A stretch of 64,000 nucleotides of DNA from Chelydra serpentina (taxonomy: Eukaryota > Chordata > Testudines > Chelydridae). A model generated the notes under the pieces. The model had not been told where the DNA came from and did not search any database. It saw only the letters and a list, made by a program, of their open reading frames with translations. Positions 53,626 to 64,000 of this stretch are shown one piece after another. Made by a program: the position numbers and the translations under genes. The DNA is taken from contig JBAIAC010000059.1 of assembly GCA_037349315.1 (NCBI GenBank), positions 7,404,001-7,468,000 on the forward strand, in the 5' to 3' direction. Every line of letters starts with the position of its first letter. Position 1 is the first letter of the stretch.

Positions 53626-54455
53626 TGTGACGGGTCTGGCACTGCAGCGCCCCTTTGTGGCAGGAGGGGCTGGGGCGTCGGGGCCTCGCCGCTCTTAAGT
53701 CCCTGCGCCCGTCCCTTTAAGGGCATCCAGTTGTGGCCTAATGGCCAAAGTCCGTGTGACTTGCCCCACGTATCAGGGCTGTATGGCCTAGCAGCCAGAG
53801 TCCATATACCTCACCCCGAGGTTCAGGGCAGTGTGGCCTAGCAGCCAGAGTCCATACAACTCGCCCCGCGGATCAGGGCAGTGTGGCCTAGCGGCCAGAG
53901 TCCATACAACTCGCCCCACGGATCAGGGCAGTGTGGCCTAGCGGCCAGAGTCCATACAACTCGCCCCACGGATCAGGGCAGTGTGGCCTAGCGGCCAGAG
54001 TAGTAGGGGGACCCGGGCCCGCCCTCTCCACCGGGTCCCGACCTAGGGCTCACCTGTAAGCAGGGGTTCCCCCTTGTGATTTTGCTCGGCGGGGTTTCAC
54101 TGAGCATCAGTGCGGCTTTAACGCTGCTGGCTTCTAAAGTCTCCCTGGGTCACTTCCTATCATCAACTGGCTTCTCCGGTCCATCCCTTCCACTCGCCGC
54201 CTCCGTCCGGGGTGCAGAGGGTGTCACGGCTGGGTTGGCCCCTGGATCCTGGGGTGTTGGCTGTCCCACCTCGGGAGCTGGGAGTGTGCTTCCTTCCCCT
54301 CCGGTGGTCAGCCCAGACTGAGCCGCTTTGCAGGCTTTTATACCTGGGCTCCAGTTGGAGCACGCCCAGCAGGGCTTCCGGGGTGGGGCTTCCTCTACCA
54401 GGAAGGAGGGGTTAACCCCTGCAGTACCAGTGTGGGGCCGCTCTACCCCGTCACA
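53626..54455 (+). mobile_element. Solo LTR, gypsy-like, 830 bp
   Basis: Begins TGTGACGGGTCT and ends TACCCCGTCACA, a terminal inverted repeat with the same TGTGAC...GTCACA style as the Gmr1-like LTRs. CCCCC flanks both ends (53621-53625 and 54456-54460), possibly a 5-bp target duplication in low-complexity sequence. TATACCTGGGCTCC lies near 54340. There is no internal region, so it is a recombined solo LTR. A 50-bp minisatellite fills its first third. Confidence 0.7.
53731..54000 (+). repeat. 50-bp minisatellite, about 5.4 units
   Basis: Units start at 53731, 53781, 53831, 53881 and 53931, with a 20-bp partial unit at 53981. Each opens with a GTGTGGCCTAGCGGCCAGAG-like block. The last two complete units appear identical and the first two are diverged, so the array grew at its 3' side. 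Confidence 0.95.
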
Positions 54456-54469
54456 CCCCCCCCCTTTTA

Positions 54470-54545
54470 ATTTTATTACTTAATCTCTCTGTGCCTCTCT
54501 TCCCTATCTGTGAAACGAGGATGATAATATTTCCTTTCTTCCACT
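54470..54545 (+). repeat. MIR fragment
   Basis: TTAATCTCTCTGTGCCTCTC and CCCTATCTGTGAAACGAGGA match the 3' half of MIR. Confidence 0.6.
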
Positions 54546-54604
54546 TTTCCCACCCTTTTTAGTTTGCTCCACATAGGTGGTAAGCTCTTTGGGGCAAGGA
54601 TTTA

Positions 54605-54843
54605 GGGCTTGTCTACATTACAAGGGCAACAGCAGCACTACAGCTGTGGCACTCTAACACCTGTAGAGTAGACGCAATTTACAGTGCCAGAAGAGGTTTT
54701 TCCATTGCTGCAGGAACTCTGCTTCCCCAAGCAACATTAACTAGGTTGACGGAAGCATTCTTCCACTAGTCCAGCCGCTTCTACACCAGAGTTTAGGTCA
54801 GCATAGCTACATCAATCTAAATGTTTAGTGTAGACCGGGCCGT
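54605..54843. mobile_element. Harbinger-like MITE
   Basis: GGGCTTGTCTACATTACAAG at the left pairs with TAGTGTAGACCGGGCC at the right, matching the (G)GG(C/T)..TGTCTACAC termini of other Harbinger copies here. The interior is non-coding. Confidence 0.6.
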
Positions 54844-55255
54844 ACTATGTGTTTCGTACAGTGCTGGCCAAAATGGGGTCCCAAACTTGATGCTACTGTA
54901 CTATAAATAAAGAATAACGGTAATCATTACTACCAACAGCAAAACGTTGTACACTTTGAAAGCTGCGGCTTTATATCATATCAACAAAAAGATAACGGTG
55001 TATTGGGCAAGAGACTTTAAAAAAACACCAAAATATTACAATAGACATGAATGCAGGTGGTTTTTCTGAACATCTTTGTGCATTACAGTGAGGAGCACAT
55101 GTATGACCCACTCCTGTACCATCAAAGTTACTGGGAGTTTTAACACTGACTTCCACGAGAGCAGGACTGGGCAGGAAGTGGTTGTTTGCAGCTGAGAAGT
55201 TCAGTTTTGGCAGCAAGAGAGTGTTCCCATAGGTTTGTTGGTCACAGTTTATTCT

Positions 55256-55495
55256 AAAGTTCCATTTATAAGTAGATTATAAAGGGTTAATAAATGGTTA
55301 ATGGATGTTTTTACTAAATGGTTAAACACTTTGTTATAGAGTCCAACATGTCAATAGGTTGCTTATAGCCGTGGTTTATAACCACCTATAACACTTTCTA
55401 TGTGTCCATAACTATCAATAACAAATATTACTCATGTCTGTAATATGCTTGCGAAGTCTATTGCTCATTTATTAATGCTTTATAAATAGAACCTT
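55256..55495. mobile_element. MITE with AAGGTTCTATTTATAAAG-type termini
   Basis: AAAGTTCCATTTATAAGTAG at the left is the inverted counterpart of CTTTATAAATAGAACCTT at the right. The interior is AT-rich (TTAATAAATGGTTAATGG). Superfamily not assigned. Confidence 0.6.
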
Positions 55496-56838
55496 AATTT
55501 AATTATTTCTTTATACATGTTACTCCTCCCCTTCATGGGGTGGTTTCAGATGAGCTTTACTTTGATTTGTTGAGTTATTTGAATTTAGAAGTCAAGAGGC
55601 CAGATTGTGGGGTTCAGCTAAAATGCATGGAATGCAGGTTGGGGTGCTTGTGTGCACTCATGCATGTGTACATGCATGCAAAGGTCAGAGCAAGTCTAGA
55701 TGACGTGGTGGTTAAAACTTCCACTGGTGCTCTCAGAATTATTACTATACATGGAACTGGAAATCGTGGGCAATATTAAGAAAAATGCTGGTATAGGCAG
55801 AATCTACATCATGGACCACATAGTGCAGTAGATTTACATGATAGAAGCCACAGCAATCTTTTGGGTTAATGATCTGAGTTTTATAAAGGTTGAAAATGTG
55901 TATTGACTAGATAGGTTGGTCTGTTTTGCAAACTTTCATGAATTACGGTGATGAGATTTCTTAACCAAAAGAAAAAGATTTTATACACTATAGTTTTCAC
56001 CTCTAGATACCTGGGTTTAAATCCTATTTTATTTCCCAATGAGTTTGGTGGTCACATTATAGTGACTGATGGACTTTAGTTTACATCACAGCACCACAGA
56101 AGCAATTTTTTTATAGTTTTACCCCAAATGGCAGGCAGGCTTTGCTTGAGAAGCTTGGAATCAACCAGGATAATACTTTTCAGTATTGAGCTGGATTGGC
56201 AGAATTTAGCACAACACCTATTCACGCTGTTACTTTGTTGTCTCTGATAAGTATGCTTAGCTGTTACTGAGCCCTACTGAGCATTAGGCATACCTACTAA
56301 TAGGAGGAGAGATACTTATGTTTGGTTGAGATAGCTGTTGCCTCCCTCCCACTTTTATAAGCACCATAAAATTCTCATAGCTAAAAAAAAAAAAGCAGTT
56401 AAGACAAAACCATCCACATTTAACTGTGTTGCAGAATTGGAACACACACTGACCCGAGCCAGATCTTTCAGGGTTCAAGGCTCACTCACATGGGCTTGAG
56501 TAGTGAGTTCTGTTACCTACTGTGCTTTCTGCAATTTCAAGCACAAACAGGATAACCCTATTCTCAGATGTGTGGTGCATGAATAAAAAGCACAACAGAT
56601 TTATTTTATGTATACTGCTTACTGGATACTTGAGATTACAGTATGATGCAGAACATCTGTAACTTCTTGCTTTTGTTGGTTGACAACCTTAATGGTATTG
56701 AAATCTTTTTAGCATGTTAATAACTGCCTCGCTATTCCAAACCTGAGTCATACTAAGCTTTAATTTTTCACTTGAGTATAAAAGAAAATGACCCAGCAAA
56801 AGGCATCTTTTTAGTACAAATGTCCTTATTTAACACTA
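55496..56838. other. Intergenic, nothing recognised
   Basis: AT-rich sequence with short frames only. No repeat, RNA gene or exon is supported. Confidence 0.35.
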
Positions 56839-56911
56839 ATGGGGCAAATTCATTCCTGATGTAACTCCATTGAAACCAATGGAATTATGCTCGGTGAATT
56901 TGGCCTGTTAT
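56839..56911. repeat. Palindromic MITE relic
   Basis: GGGGCAAATTCATTCCTG and GGTGAATTTGGCC are inverted around CTCCATTGAAACCAATGG. A relative lies at 36961-37022. Confidence 0.65.
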
Positions 56912-57035
56912 GTTTCAGTGTAGTAGCCGTGTTAGTCTGTGTCGGCAAAAAGAAAACAAGAAAAATACCTGTGGCACCTTAGAGACTAACAAATTTATTT
57001 CAGCATAAGCTTTCGTGGGTTAAGAACCCACTTCT
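56912..57035 (+). repeat. Short interspersed repeat (GTTTCAG family), second copy
   Basis: Nearly identical to 22248-22380 from GTTTCAGTGTAGTAGCCGTG to AAGAACCCACTTCT. It lacks the last dozen bases (CATCGGATGTA). Confidence 0.8.
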
Positions 57036-57708
57036 CCATTCATGGTTTGAGATGGAGAAGAAAGAAGGGAAGTCACGCAAAGAACTTGACATTGTGGGCT
57101 AAGCTAAACAGTGAGATTTTTATATAGATCCCAATCCTGAAATCCTTATGCCTGCGTGCATCCCATTTCAGTCAATGGTGCTCTGCATGGATGCAGGGGT
57201 CTGCCACCATGAATCCAGCTGGCGCATCTAAGCCAGTGGTTAGCAAATAACAATGCAGCTCACAAAAAAACAGAAGAGAAAAAGGGGAAGTATTTCTCAG
57301 GGTGGAAAATTGACTGTATGGATCCAGGGAACCAATAGTTTACAGGCACAAAGGGAATTTCTCTGGCTTCACCCCAGAAAACAAATCGAGTTTCTAGATG
57401 GGCAGATATGTTGAGGGTACAGGAACTCCCAGGCTTGTTTTTTTGTCTCAGACAGCTTATTGGCTTCGGCACAATGGGAGCAGAAAAAAATGCAGTTCAC
57501 GCCTGAGAAAAATCAGAAAGTTCTGCTAAGTTGCAAGCTGGGACTTAGTGCGCTCATCTTATGTCAGGGAGGAAAAAAACTCCTATGCCCTGCACTAATC
57601 TCTAGCCTAACAAAAGGCGGAGACAGTATGAAGGAGAAATTGCCTCTTTCTCGCCCAAAAGGTTGTAGCACCGTGGGGGCCCCTGAGACACCCCGGTGTA
57701 TATGACTC

Positions 57709-57747
<39 letters not shown>

Positions 57748-58331
57748 AGCAGGTGGGCCCCTGGTATAACTCCGCCCCTTCTAAATTCCCGTTGGTCATA
57801 GGGTGATATTAACAAACGCTCCTCCATAGCCGGCTCTTCATTGGAGGGAAGATCTGTCAATCTGAGGCCGTGCAAGCCCGCCTCTCCTGCAAGCTCTTTG
57901 CAAGATCTGATTCTGGAGCGGTGGCTGATTGCAATGGGAAGCAGCGTTGGGGAGAACAAAGTTTGCAACACTTGGGCACTTCATTACTCGCCTCCTTCAT
58001 GCCCATGGGAACGACCGATTCCTAAACAGAGCGGCCAGCCGGGCAACTGACACTACTGATGACTTGCTGCTGTTGCAAAGTTTCAGCTATTTTAATGTAT
58101 TAAAATCCAGGATCCTAAATAACCAGCCTTCCCAACCCGCTCCCCTTCTAGGTAGGCGAGAGAGATTTTTATTCCGTGGACTAGCAAACTTCCTGCATGG
58201 AAATTCACTGACTTGAGTGGTCTCCGTTTTGGGCTAAGGGGAGGGAAGGATTTCCCCCCCCCCCCCCATCGCACTTTAATTTTGTTTCTCTGGATCACAG
58301 GATTTTTGGAGCTATATGGAGGGATCTCAGG
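57036..58331. other. Upstream region and probable 5' UTR of GALNT18
   Basis: It should hold the GALNT18 promoter and 5' UTR, but I cannot place the transcription start. No TATA box near the exon is convincing. CTCCGCCCCTTC lies at 57771, and a 14-C run at 58254-58267. Frames here have no domain. Confidence 0.4.
57709..57748. repeat. Compound (TG)n(AG)n microsatellite
   Basis: About 7 TG units run directly into about 13 AG units, roughly 580 bp upstream of the GALNT18 start codon. Confidence 0.95.
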
Positions 58332-58566
58332 ATGGTTTGCACCAGGAAAACCAAAACTTTAGTGTCCACTTGCGTGATCTTGAGTGGAATGACTAACATC
58401 ATCTGCCTGCTCTACGTGGGCTGGGTCACCAACTACATTGCCAGTGTCTATGTGAAAGTGCAGGAGCCGATCTCAGAGAAAAAGTTAGAGGAAGACAAAG
58501 GGGACACGTTAAGGATTATAGAAAGGCTGGATCACTTGGAAAATGTCATCAAGCAGCACATACAAG
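58332..58566 (+). CDS. GALNT18: GALNT18 exon 1 (polypeptide N-acetylgalactosaminyltransferase 18, N-terminus)
   Basis: The exon encodes 78 residues plus the first base of the next codon. It starts at an ATG with A at -3 and G at +4 and ends at CAAG|GTACCA (donor GT at 58567-58568, phase 1). The protein begins MVCTRKTKTLVSTCVILSGM. A short basic cytoplasmic tail is followed by one hydrophobic segment (about 11-31), giving a type II Golgi membrane anchor. The stem then has EEDKGDTLRIIERLDHLENV, a short coiled-coil-like piece. I recognise this as GALNT18, of the enzyme family that adds GalNAc from UDP-GalNAc to Ser/Thr and so starts mucin-type O-glycans. The catalytic and lectin domains are in later exons outside the window. 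GALNT18 belongs to a subgroup with little reported in vitro activity. Confidence 0.88.
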
Positions 58567-59500
58567 GTACCACCTTCCTCCCCTCTTGCTTTCCCCTCAC
58601 CCCCACCCTGCTCCTCTCCGGGTCCTTCCTTTGCAGCCTTCCCCATCCCCTCCTATTGCATGGATGTGTTGTGCGTGTGGCAGATTCCGGCTGCCATCGG
58701 GGGAGAGATGCCTGCAGCAGCCCAGAAGAATCGGAGGCTTTGTTCGGACTCGTGGGCAGGCAGAAGTTGCCAGCAGCCTCCGCTCGGCTGCCTGGTGAGT
58801 GCCGGGGAGCGCAGCGGGCTCGCCGGAGCAGGCGGCGGCGTGGCTGGGATCAGGGCTTGCCGGTTGCAGCGCTTTGCAGCCCCGGGCCACGAAGCTTGCT
58901 GAGTGCCGACCCCCCGGGGGAGGATGGTTCCTGGCTGGGCTGACGAGTCTGGGTGAGCCGAGGGCTCCCGCGGGCTGGTTTGTTGGCGAAGCCGCGGCCC
59001 CCTCCGCTCGGAGAGCCGCTGATCGAGCTGCCCCTGAGCCTGCGGGGAGGCTCCTGCCATGGCCTCCTCAGCCCGGGGCTCCTGTTGGCGCGGCAGGGCG
59101 GGGATGAGCCGGGCAGCGGGCAGGAGGATGAACGGGTGTCGGGATGGGGCGAGCGGCGACATCTCCCAACGGGGTAGGCGGCGTGTGTGTGTTGCAGTAA
59201 TAAACCTGATCTCCCCTCAGCGGGGTGTGTCTGCAGGGGCTCGCCAGGGAGGGAGGTCTCGGCCGGGAAGGGGCGAGGAGGCTCTTGCAGTCTGTGATCC
59301 ACCCGTATTATTTATGTGTGCCTTATCTCCCCCCTGAACGGCAGCGTTGCCAGGCCGGGGCTGCGAGGGTGTCTGTGCTCGCAGGCTCCCCGGCCGGGCG
59401 GCTGCTGGGGGAGCCCGCCGGGATTGTCGCTGGGACGTTCTTTCGCTCATGGGTGTGAGGCCTCTTCGCTTCGATCTCCGGGCCGGGGCGGGTGGCGGGT
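58560..59500. promoter_or_regulatory. GC-rich, CpG-island-like start of GALNT18 intron 1
   Basis: GC content and CpG frequency rise sharply just after exon 1 (GGCGAAGCCGCGGCCCCC, GGCGGCGTGGCTGGG) and fall beyond about 59500. Such islands usually mark promoters, here just downstream of the start codon. The many overlapping frames on both strands are a side effect of GC content. Confidence 0.6.
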
Positions 59501-60284
59501 GTGAAATGGTTTCACGGGTAAATTCCCAGGCAGTGCTTGGGATCTTGCCTTACTTTATATGTGATCTGTACCTAATGTCCTCGTTATTCTCCTCATTGGG
59601 GACTAACAGCTATCTCCCCCCCCCCCCAATATATGATTTGTGTATCTGTTTAAATAGCCGGCAGGGCGGGTAGATAAGATCTCTTGCAAGGTGCTGGAGG
59701 GGAGCCCTTTTGCATTTCTGTAGCGGCAGCACTGAGGCTTCAGGTCCCAACATTAGCCTCCTTAGTCTTGCCTGTCTACACACGCACAGAGCAAATCAGC
59801 TGGTAAATGAGCTCTGCTGCTTTTTCCACCACCGGTGCACAAATCTACTTTGCTTCCAAGTAGTTTTGACCTGCAGGACTTGTGTGCTGGAAATGTAAAC
59901 AAACATCATAAGAGTTAGGAACGATGATTAACCACATGGGTGCTTGAATTCATAATGTGTAGAGGGATTCTCAAGTTCGCTTGGGATACTTTAAAGCCCT
60001 ACTATTTCATGATGACTTCTGGGTGTAAATGTGCTAGAACATTTTTGAAGAGACAGTATTTTTTTTTAAACTATCCCATTTGCACTTGCCTCCTTTTCTT
60101 AGCAGCATTGTCTGGAACCTGGATAATTTAGTAAAACACAATTTCCTTTGAGAAGGATGAGTTCCTGCCAGCTCTGACTTTCATGCAGTCCTGCAGTTTA
60201 GCTGGATCCCTAAAATTAATTTTTGAAGAGAAATATACTCTTGTCCGAGTGGCAATGGAGTGCGCCACGGGAGCTTTCCATACT

Positions 60285-60378
60285 AAGGCAGGGTTTTTCA
60301 AAAGCACCTATGCGAGTTAGGTGCCTGAATGTCATGTGAGTTGGATACCTAACTCCCTTGGACTTCTTTGAAAATACT
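60285..60378. repeat. Palindromic MITE (TTTTCAAAAGCACC family)
   Basis: GGGTTTTTCAAAAGCACCTA and CTTCTTTGAAAATACTAGCC fold around GTGCCTGAATGTCATGTG. It is related to 51818-51935 and 53524-53620. Confidence 0.6.
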
Positions 60379-61959
60379 AGCCTAAATGCCTAATTATCTG
60401 TAGAGGTAGCTTTTTTTCAAAATATTTTTTAAGGAAATATTAGTCTTGTAAATCTGTATCTGCTTGCTAGCTTGGTAACTTGTTCTTTGTCTATGATAGT
60501 GAAAGGTACAATAAAATTACCCTTGTAAAGGGAGAGTATGAGTAGAATTGTATATGATCTAATGATGTTACTTTCTTTCATAAGCATTTTTGGTTTTTCA
60601 TTTCCTTAAACACCATTTTAAGAAAACTGAAATCTGCTTCTCTTTTAAAAGTAATCAGGTCCACAGTTTGATAAATACTAACATTTATTCAAAAAACAGC
60701 TAAAATCAAATGTATAGAGGTTTGTATTACTCTTCTTAATGAAACCAGTTGTTCATTTAGCTAGCACATCAATAGAACATCACTATCCCTAAATGGGACT
60801 TCAAGTGCAAACCATAGTGATTAGGTTCACAAAGGTGACTGCTACTGAAAATACAAAATGCATCTTTTTTTCTTCAACTCAGCGACAGTTGGGGATACAG
60901 TTTTTTCCCATTGACTTCATTGAGCTTTGGATCAGCCTCTTGATCAGCATCAACAAATGATAAATCTGGAATTTATTTCTATATATCGGACAGATCATCC
61001 TCCATAATGGCTATGGGCTGAGTTCTTAAAGTTACCTGTAGTTTGCCATTGAGCTTTTTTCACTACTTTCATCTATTGGAGAATATTCTTATGGAAGCTC
61101 TGAGTGCCTCAGCTGTTTTGACAAATGTTGACAAGACATGAAATTAGCAAGGGCAATAGAATCCAATTCTTTAGGGTCGTCTCCAGTTGCCAGGAAAGCG
61201 ATAATGGAAATATATTTTCCACGAGGGAGTTGCCCTGATATTTTATTTTAATTTGTTTCCTGATTGAATGACTTAATTAACTGGTGCTTGGGAATTCCTT
61301 GGGAATATAAATTGCAGCCGTGTAATATTTTACCAAGTAGATTGGAAACAAGAGGGTGGGTGCTTTCAAAGAAAAATAATATGTCTTTGAAATAAAGGTA
61401 GCGTATTAAGTAAATCATTTGTCTGGAGACATTTTGTTTCAATGAAAGAGAGAAGACGGGGGGAGTTAGATTTAATAATGTGAGGAGGTAAATACTGGGT
61501 GAGATCCTGCACTGGTCAGAAATTAAATGAATGGGTCAAATGTGGAAGACACAGATATTCACTTACCATGTTGTGGACTTGTTCACCACCAGCCAATACA
61601 GCTGTATATCTACAGTTCTCCAGCAAGTGTTCAGGAGCAACTGCTTGTCATCAAAATGGTGGTTATGCACTTTTTGGGGCTCTAGGAGGGGGCATAAGGA
61701 TGTCTACTCTGTGTTATATCTGCTCTGCCCACACCACATGCACATTTTTGCCCTATATGCAATGATGCAGATTTGGGGTACATAGCAAGCTCACAGCTGA
61801 CCTGCTTCTACGTGGAAAGTTGTACAGATGCATGCTGCCATTTCTGCACCTGTGCTGCCTGTGATGTGCAAAGTCTTTTTGCTCCTGTTTCCATAGCGGG
61901 CAGCCTGATGGAGGGTTGGTCATGTGTGGCTTAGCTGGAGAGACAGAAATGGCACTTTG

Positions 61960-62205
61960 GTGAGAGGCAGCATGATGTAGGGATTTGAGCATGAGGCTGC
62001 AGGCCATGAACCCATGGGCTGTATTCCCAGTTCTGCCACTGACTTGTTGACTATCCTTGGGCAAGTCACTTCACCTTTCTGTTGTCTCTGTAAAATGGGA
62101 TGTACTCACCTACTTTATCTACAGCAGTAGGTCATAAGGATTAAGTAGTTAATGATTGTGTAGCATTTTGAAAAATGTAAAGTGCTAAGTATTATTATTG
62201 TCATT
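61960..62205 (+). repeat. MIR SINE, nearly full length
   Basis: In order: GGCAGCATGATGTAGGGATT, CCCAGTTCTGCCACTGACTT, TTGGGCAAGTCACTTCACC, TCTGTAAAATGGGATGTAC, AGGATTAAGTAGTTAATG and AAGTGCTAAGTATTATTATT. It is the best-preserved MIR in the window. Confidence 0.85.
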
Positions 62206-62834
62206 ATTTCTGCAGTAAAATGCATATATTGTACACTAGGCAATCCGCAATAAGAAGTGTAATTTCCACTTCCTTTACAGTTTGCAAACAAAATAGCATA
62301 TTGTTTTTTGAGAAGATTTGTGTGTATGTGAAAATGAGGAATCGACCAGATGGATAGTTTTATGCATAATGCAATCTTTTTTTATGGTTAAGAAATGAAT
62401 GTGGCAAATGTATTTTTTGTGCCTTGAGCTTTATTACTGGACAATATACTTTAAAGGGCTAAGGTTAATGAGTATTGTAATGAATACTGTATTAAAAGAA
62501 ATGTTAGTGGTTCCAGTCTAGAGTTTGCAATTGAAATCAAATGTCTCAATTTACATGAAGACAGTTCATTCTCCTAAGTCTACAAGAAAGAATACTACTA
62601 ACCAACCCCCCCCGCCCAATTTTATTAAATGCAGTACAAGAGTACTTCACAGTAGATCGCTCATCTTAATAATGCCTCATCCATTTACTCTGGCACTAAG
62701 AAAGAACTCGCCTAAGTTGCATGCAAACTAAGAAAATCATCTGAGCTGATCTATTGTTACAATATAAATATCAGGCGGGCTGCGATGACAAGAGAAACAG
62801 CACTAACAATAATAAGCAAGCAATGTAGTGTTTT

Positions 62835-62930
62835 CTCCAGCCTACTTTTAAATGTCTTAGGTGATGGAGAGACTAACATTTCCTTTGGAAAGCTATTCTA
62901 CAGTCACACAAATCTCACCCAAAACTCTCT
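62835..62930 (-). mobile_element. Ancient CR1 fragment, minus strand
   Basis: CCTACTTTTAAATGTCTTAG, GGTGATGGAGAGACTAACA and GGAAAGCTATTCTACAGTC resemble the reverse complement of the end of CR1 reverse transcriptase. It is short and strongly diverged. Confidence 0.5.
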
Positions 62931-64000
62931 AGTGCTTTTATGCTTTCTGCCCTGACCTGTTTATGCAGTGGCATTTTGTGCTGTTCAAAGCTTCCCAACT
63001 TCTGTCCCGGAGGTGGCTGCATTTCCGTGTCAAATGAAGAGATCCTGGAATGTAGGTGTGTATGAAATCAGCTCACTTCTGGTTGCTCTGCCTACAAGAC
63101 ACATATGCACATTTAAATAATGCACAAATGTGCGGTGAAACTTAAAAAAGAAAATGGACAGTGGCATCTGTGGAGTGTGATTCTGGTTTAAAATCTGTTT
63201 ACCAGCCGGTAATTACTCAACCACCTACATGATACTAGGAGTTCAGTCCCAGGTGCTTGCATGCTGCTGCATCTGACATTGTTTCCAACTTCCTCATCTC
63301 TTCTGGAGATGCTCGTGTTGTGAAGCATCAGTCACTGTTGTAGACGTAACTCTGATGGAAATATGTTGAGGAGAAAGTGGATATGGTGAGTTTCTGACCT
63401 GCTTTCTGGAATGAATTATTCCATTCTCCGTGTCTACCTTCCCCCCCCTTTTATTTTTTTATTTTAAATATATATAGAAGATGTGAGTCAGCTTCTTCTT
63501 TGGGAAGTGTGCTGTACCTAAACTCTGGTGCAGCTAAGTATCCTTTGCAATACATTTTAGCTGAATGGAAACCTCTATACCATTCCATAAAACCAGGACC
63601 ACAGGATCTGAAATAATTCTCAGCACCATCACCAAATCCCTCTTAGTTCATTCCCTCAAGCACAAAAGCAACTAACTGTATTTACCACTAAATAAAATGT
63701 AATTATTCCATTGAAAGTCAAATCAAGAATAAATCTGGGACAACAAGTACATGTTCCGTTATAAAAGGCCCTACGTGTGTAGTCTTTATTCAAGTAAAGT
63801 AGCCAATTGAAGTCGAAGGGACTAATTGTGTGAGGAAGAGCTACTATGGTGTGTTAAGGCTTTGCAGGATAAGTCCCATTAGTTTTCTCATTATTTTTTT
63901 CCCCTTAGGCTATGACTGCCTGGCTCGTTCTAGGGTAGTGCATGTCAGGGGAGATTTGTGTGAGTTCAGCTCTCCTATCTTCCCATGCTTTGAGGTGAAA

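Larger units (their letters stand above)
58567..64000 (+). other. GALNT18: GALNT18 intron 1 (partial), repeats noted, no exon 2 seen
   Basis: It begins at the GT donor after exon 1 and runs beyond the window. I found no segment continuing the GALNT18 stem. From about 59500 the sequence is AT-rich with a few old repeats (60285-60378, 61960-62205, 62835-62930). No other gene is recognised. Confidence 0.7.

Noticed and set aside
53731..54000. A CRISPR-like array
   Set aside because: The 50-bp units are directly adjacent with no spacers and lie in a eukaryotic LTR; it is a minisatellite.
58543..59504. Many overlapping frames on both strands after GALNT18 exon 1
   Set aside because: GC-rich sequence has few stop codons. 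No domain is seen, and the GALNT18 frame past 58566 runs through the splice donor.

Overview
The window is nuclear DNA of a sauropsid, most probably a cryptodiran turtle. The best evidence is a tRNA-derived SINE whose tail copies a CR1 3' end (14108-14224), as in the tortoise pol III SINE. CR1 LINEs of several ages, Harbinger and hAT MITEs and ancient MIR copies fit the same host. The species call is inference. I see no prokaryotic gene organisation.

One host gene is visible. Exon 1 of GALNT18 (58332-58566, + strand) encodes the cytoplasmic tail, membrane anchor and start of the stem of a Golgi polypeptide GalNAc-transferase. It ends at a GT donor, and the rest of the window is intron 1, which opens with a GC-rich stretch. 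Everything upstream (1-58331) looks intergenic and is largely built from transposable elements of many ages, often nested.

Layout: 1-1162 is the end of a Harbinger DNA transposon with an open HARBI1-like nuclease frame (minus strand). 1163-34679 is a mosaic of LINE, MIR, SINE, hAT MITE, foldback MITE and LTR-like relics. 34680-36770 is a CR1 LINE with a long RT frame broken by one amber stop and a probable frameshift. 37471-43382 is a complete, apparently very young Gmr1-like Ty3/gypsy retrotransposon: no differences seen between its 381-bp LTRs, a 5-bp target duplication, a tRNA-Leu type primer site, and one 1635-codon gag-pol frame with integrase before reverse transcriptase. It sits inside an older MITE. 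44225-45258 is a Harbinger element carrying only the Myb/SANT-like gene, followed by further Harbinger MITEs. 48213-50729 is a putative DNA transposon with an intact 565-codon transposase-like gene of a family I cannot place; it also splits a MITE. 53626-54455 is a solo LTR with a 50-bp minisatellite.

The window's main interest is therefore its mobile elements. Two coding units (the Gmr1-like element and the 565-aa transposase-like gene) look intact enough to be recently active. Two Harbinger elements separately carry the nuclease and the Myb-like partner normally found together. Boundaries of old repeats are by eye and approximate.
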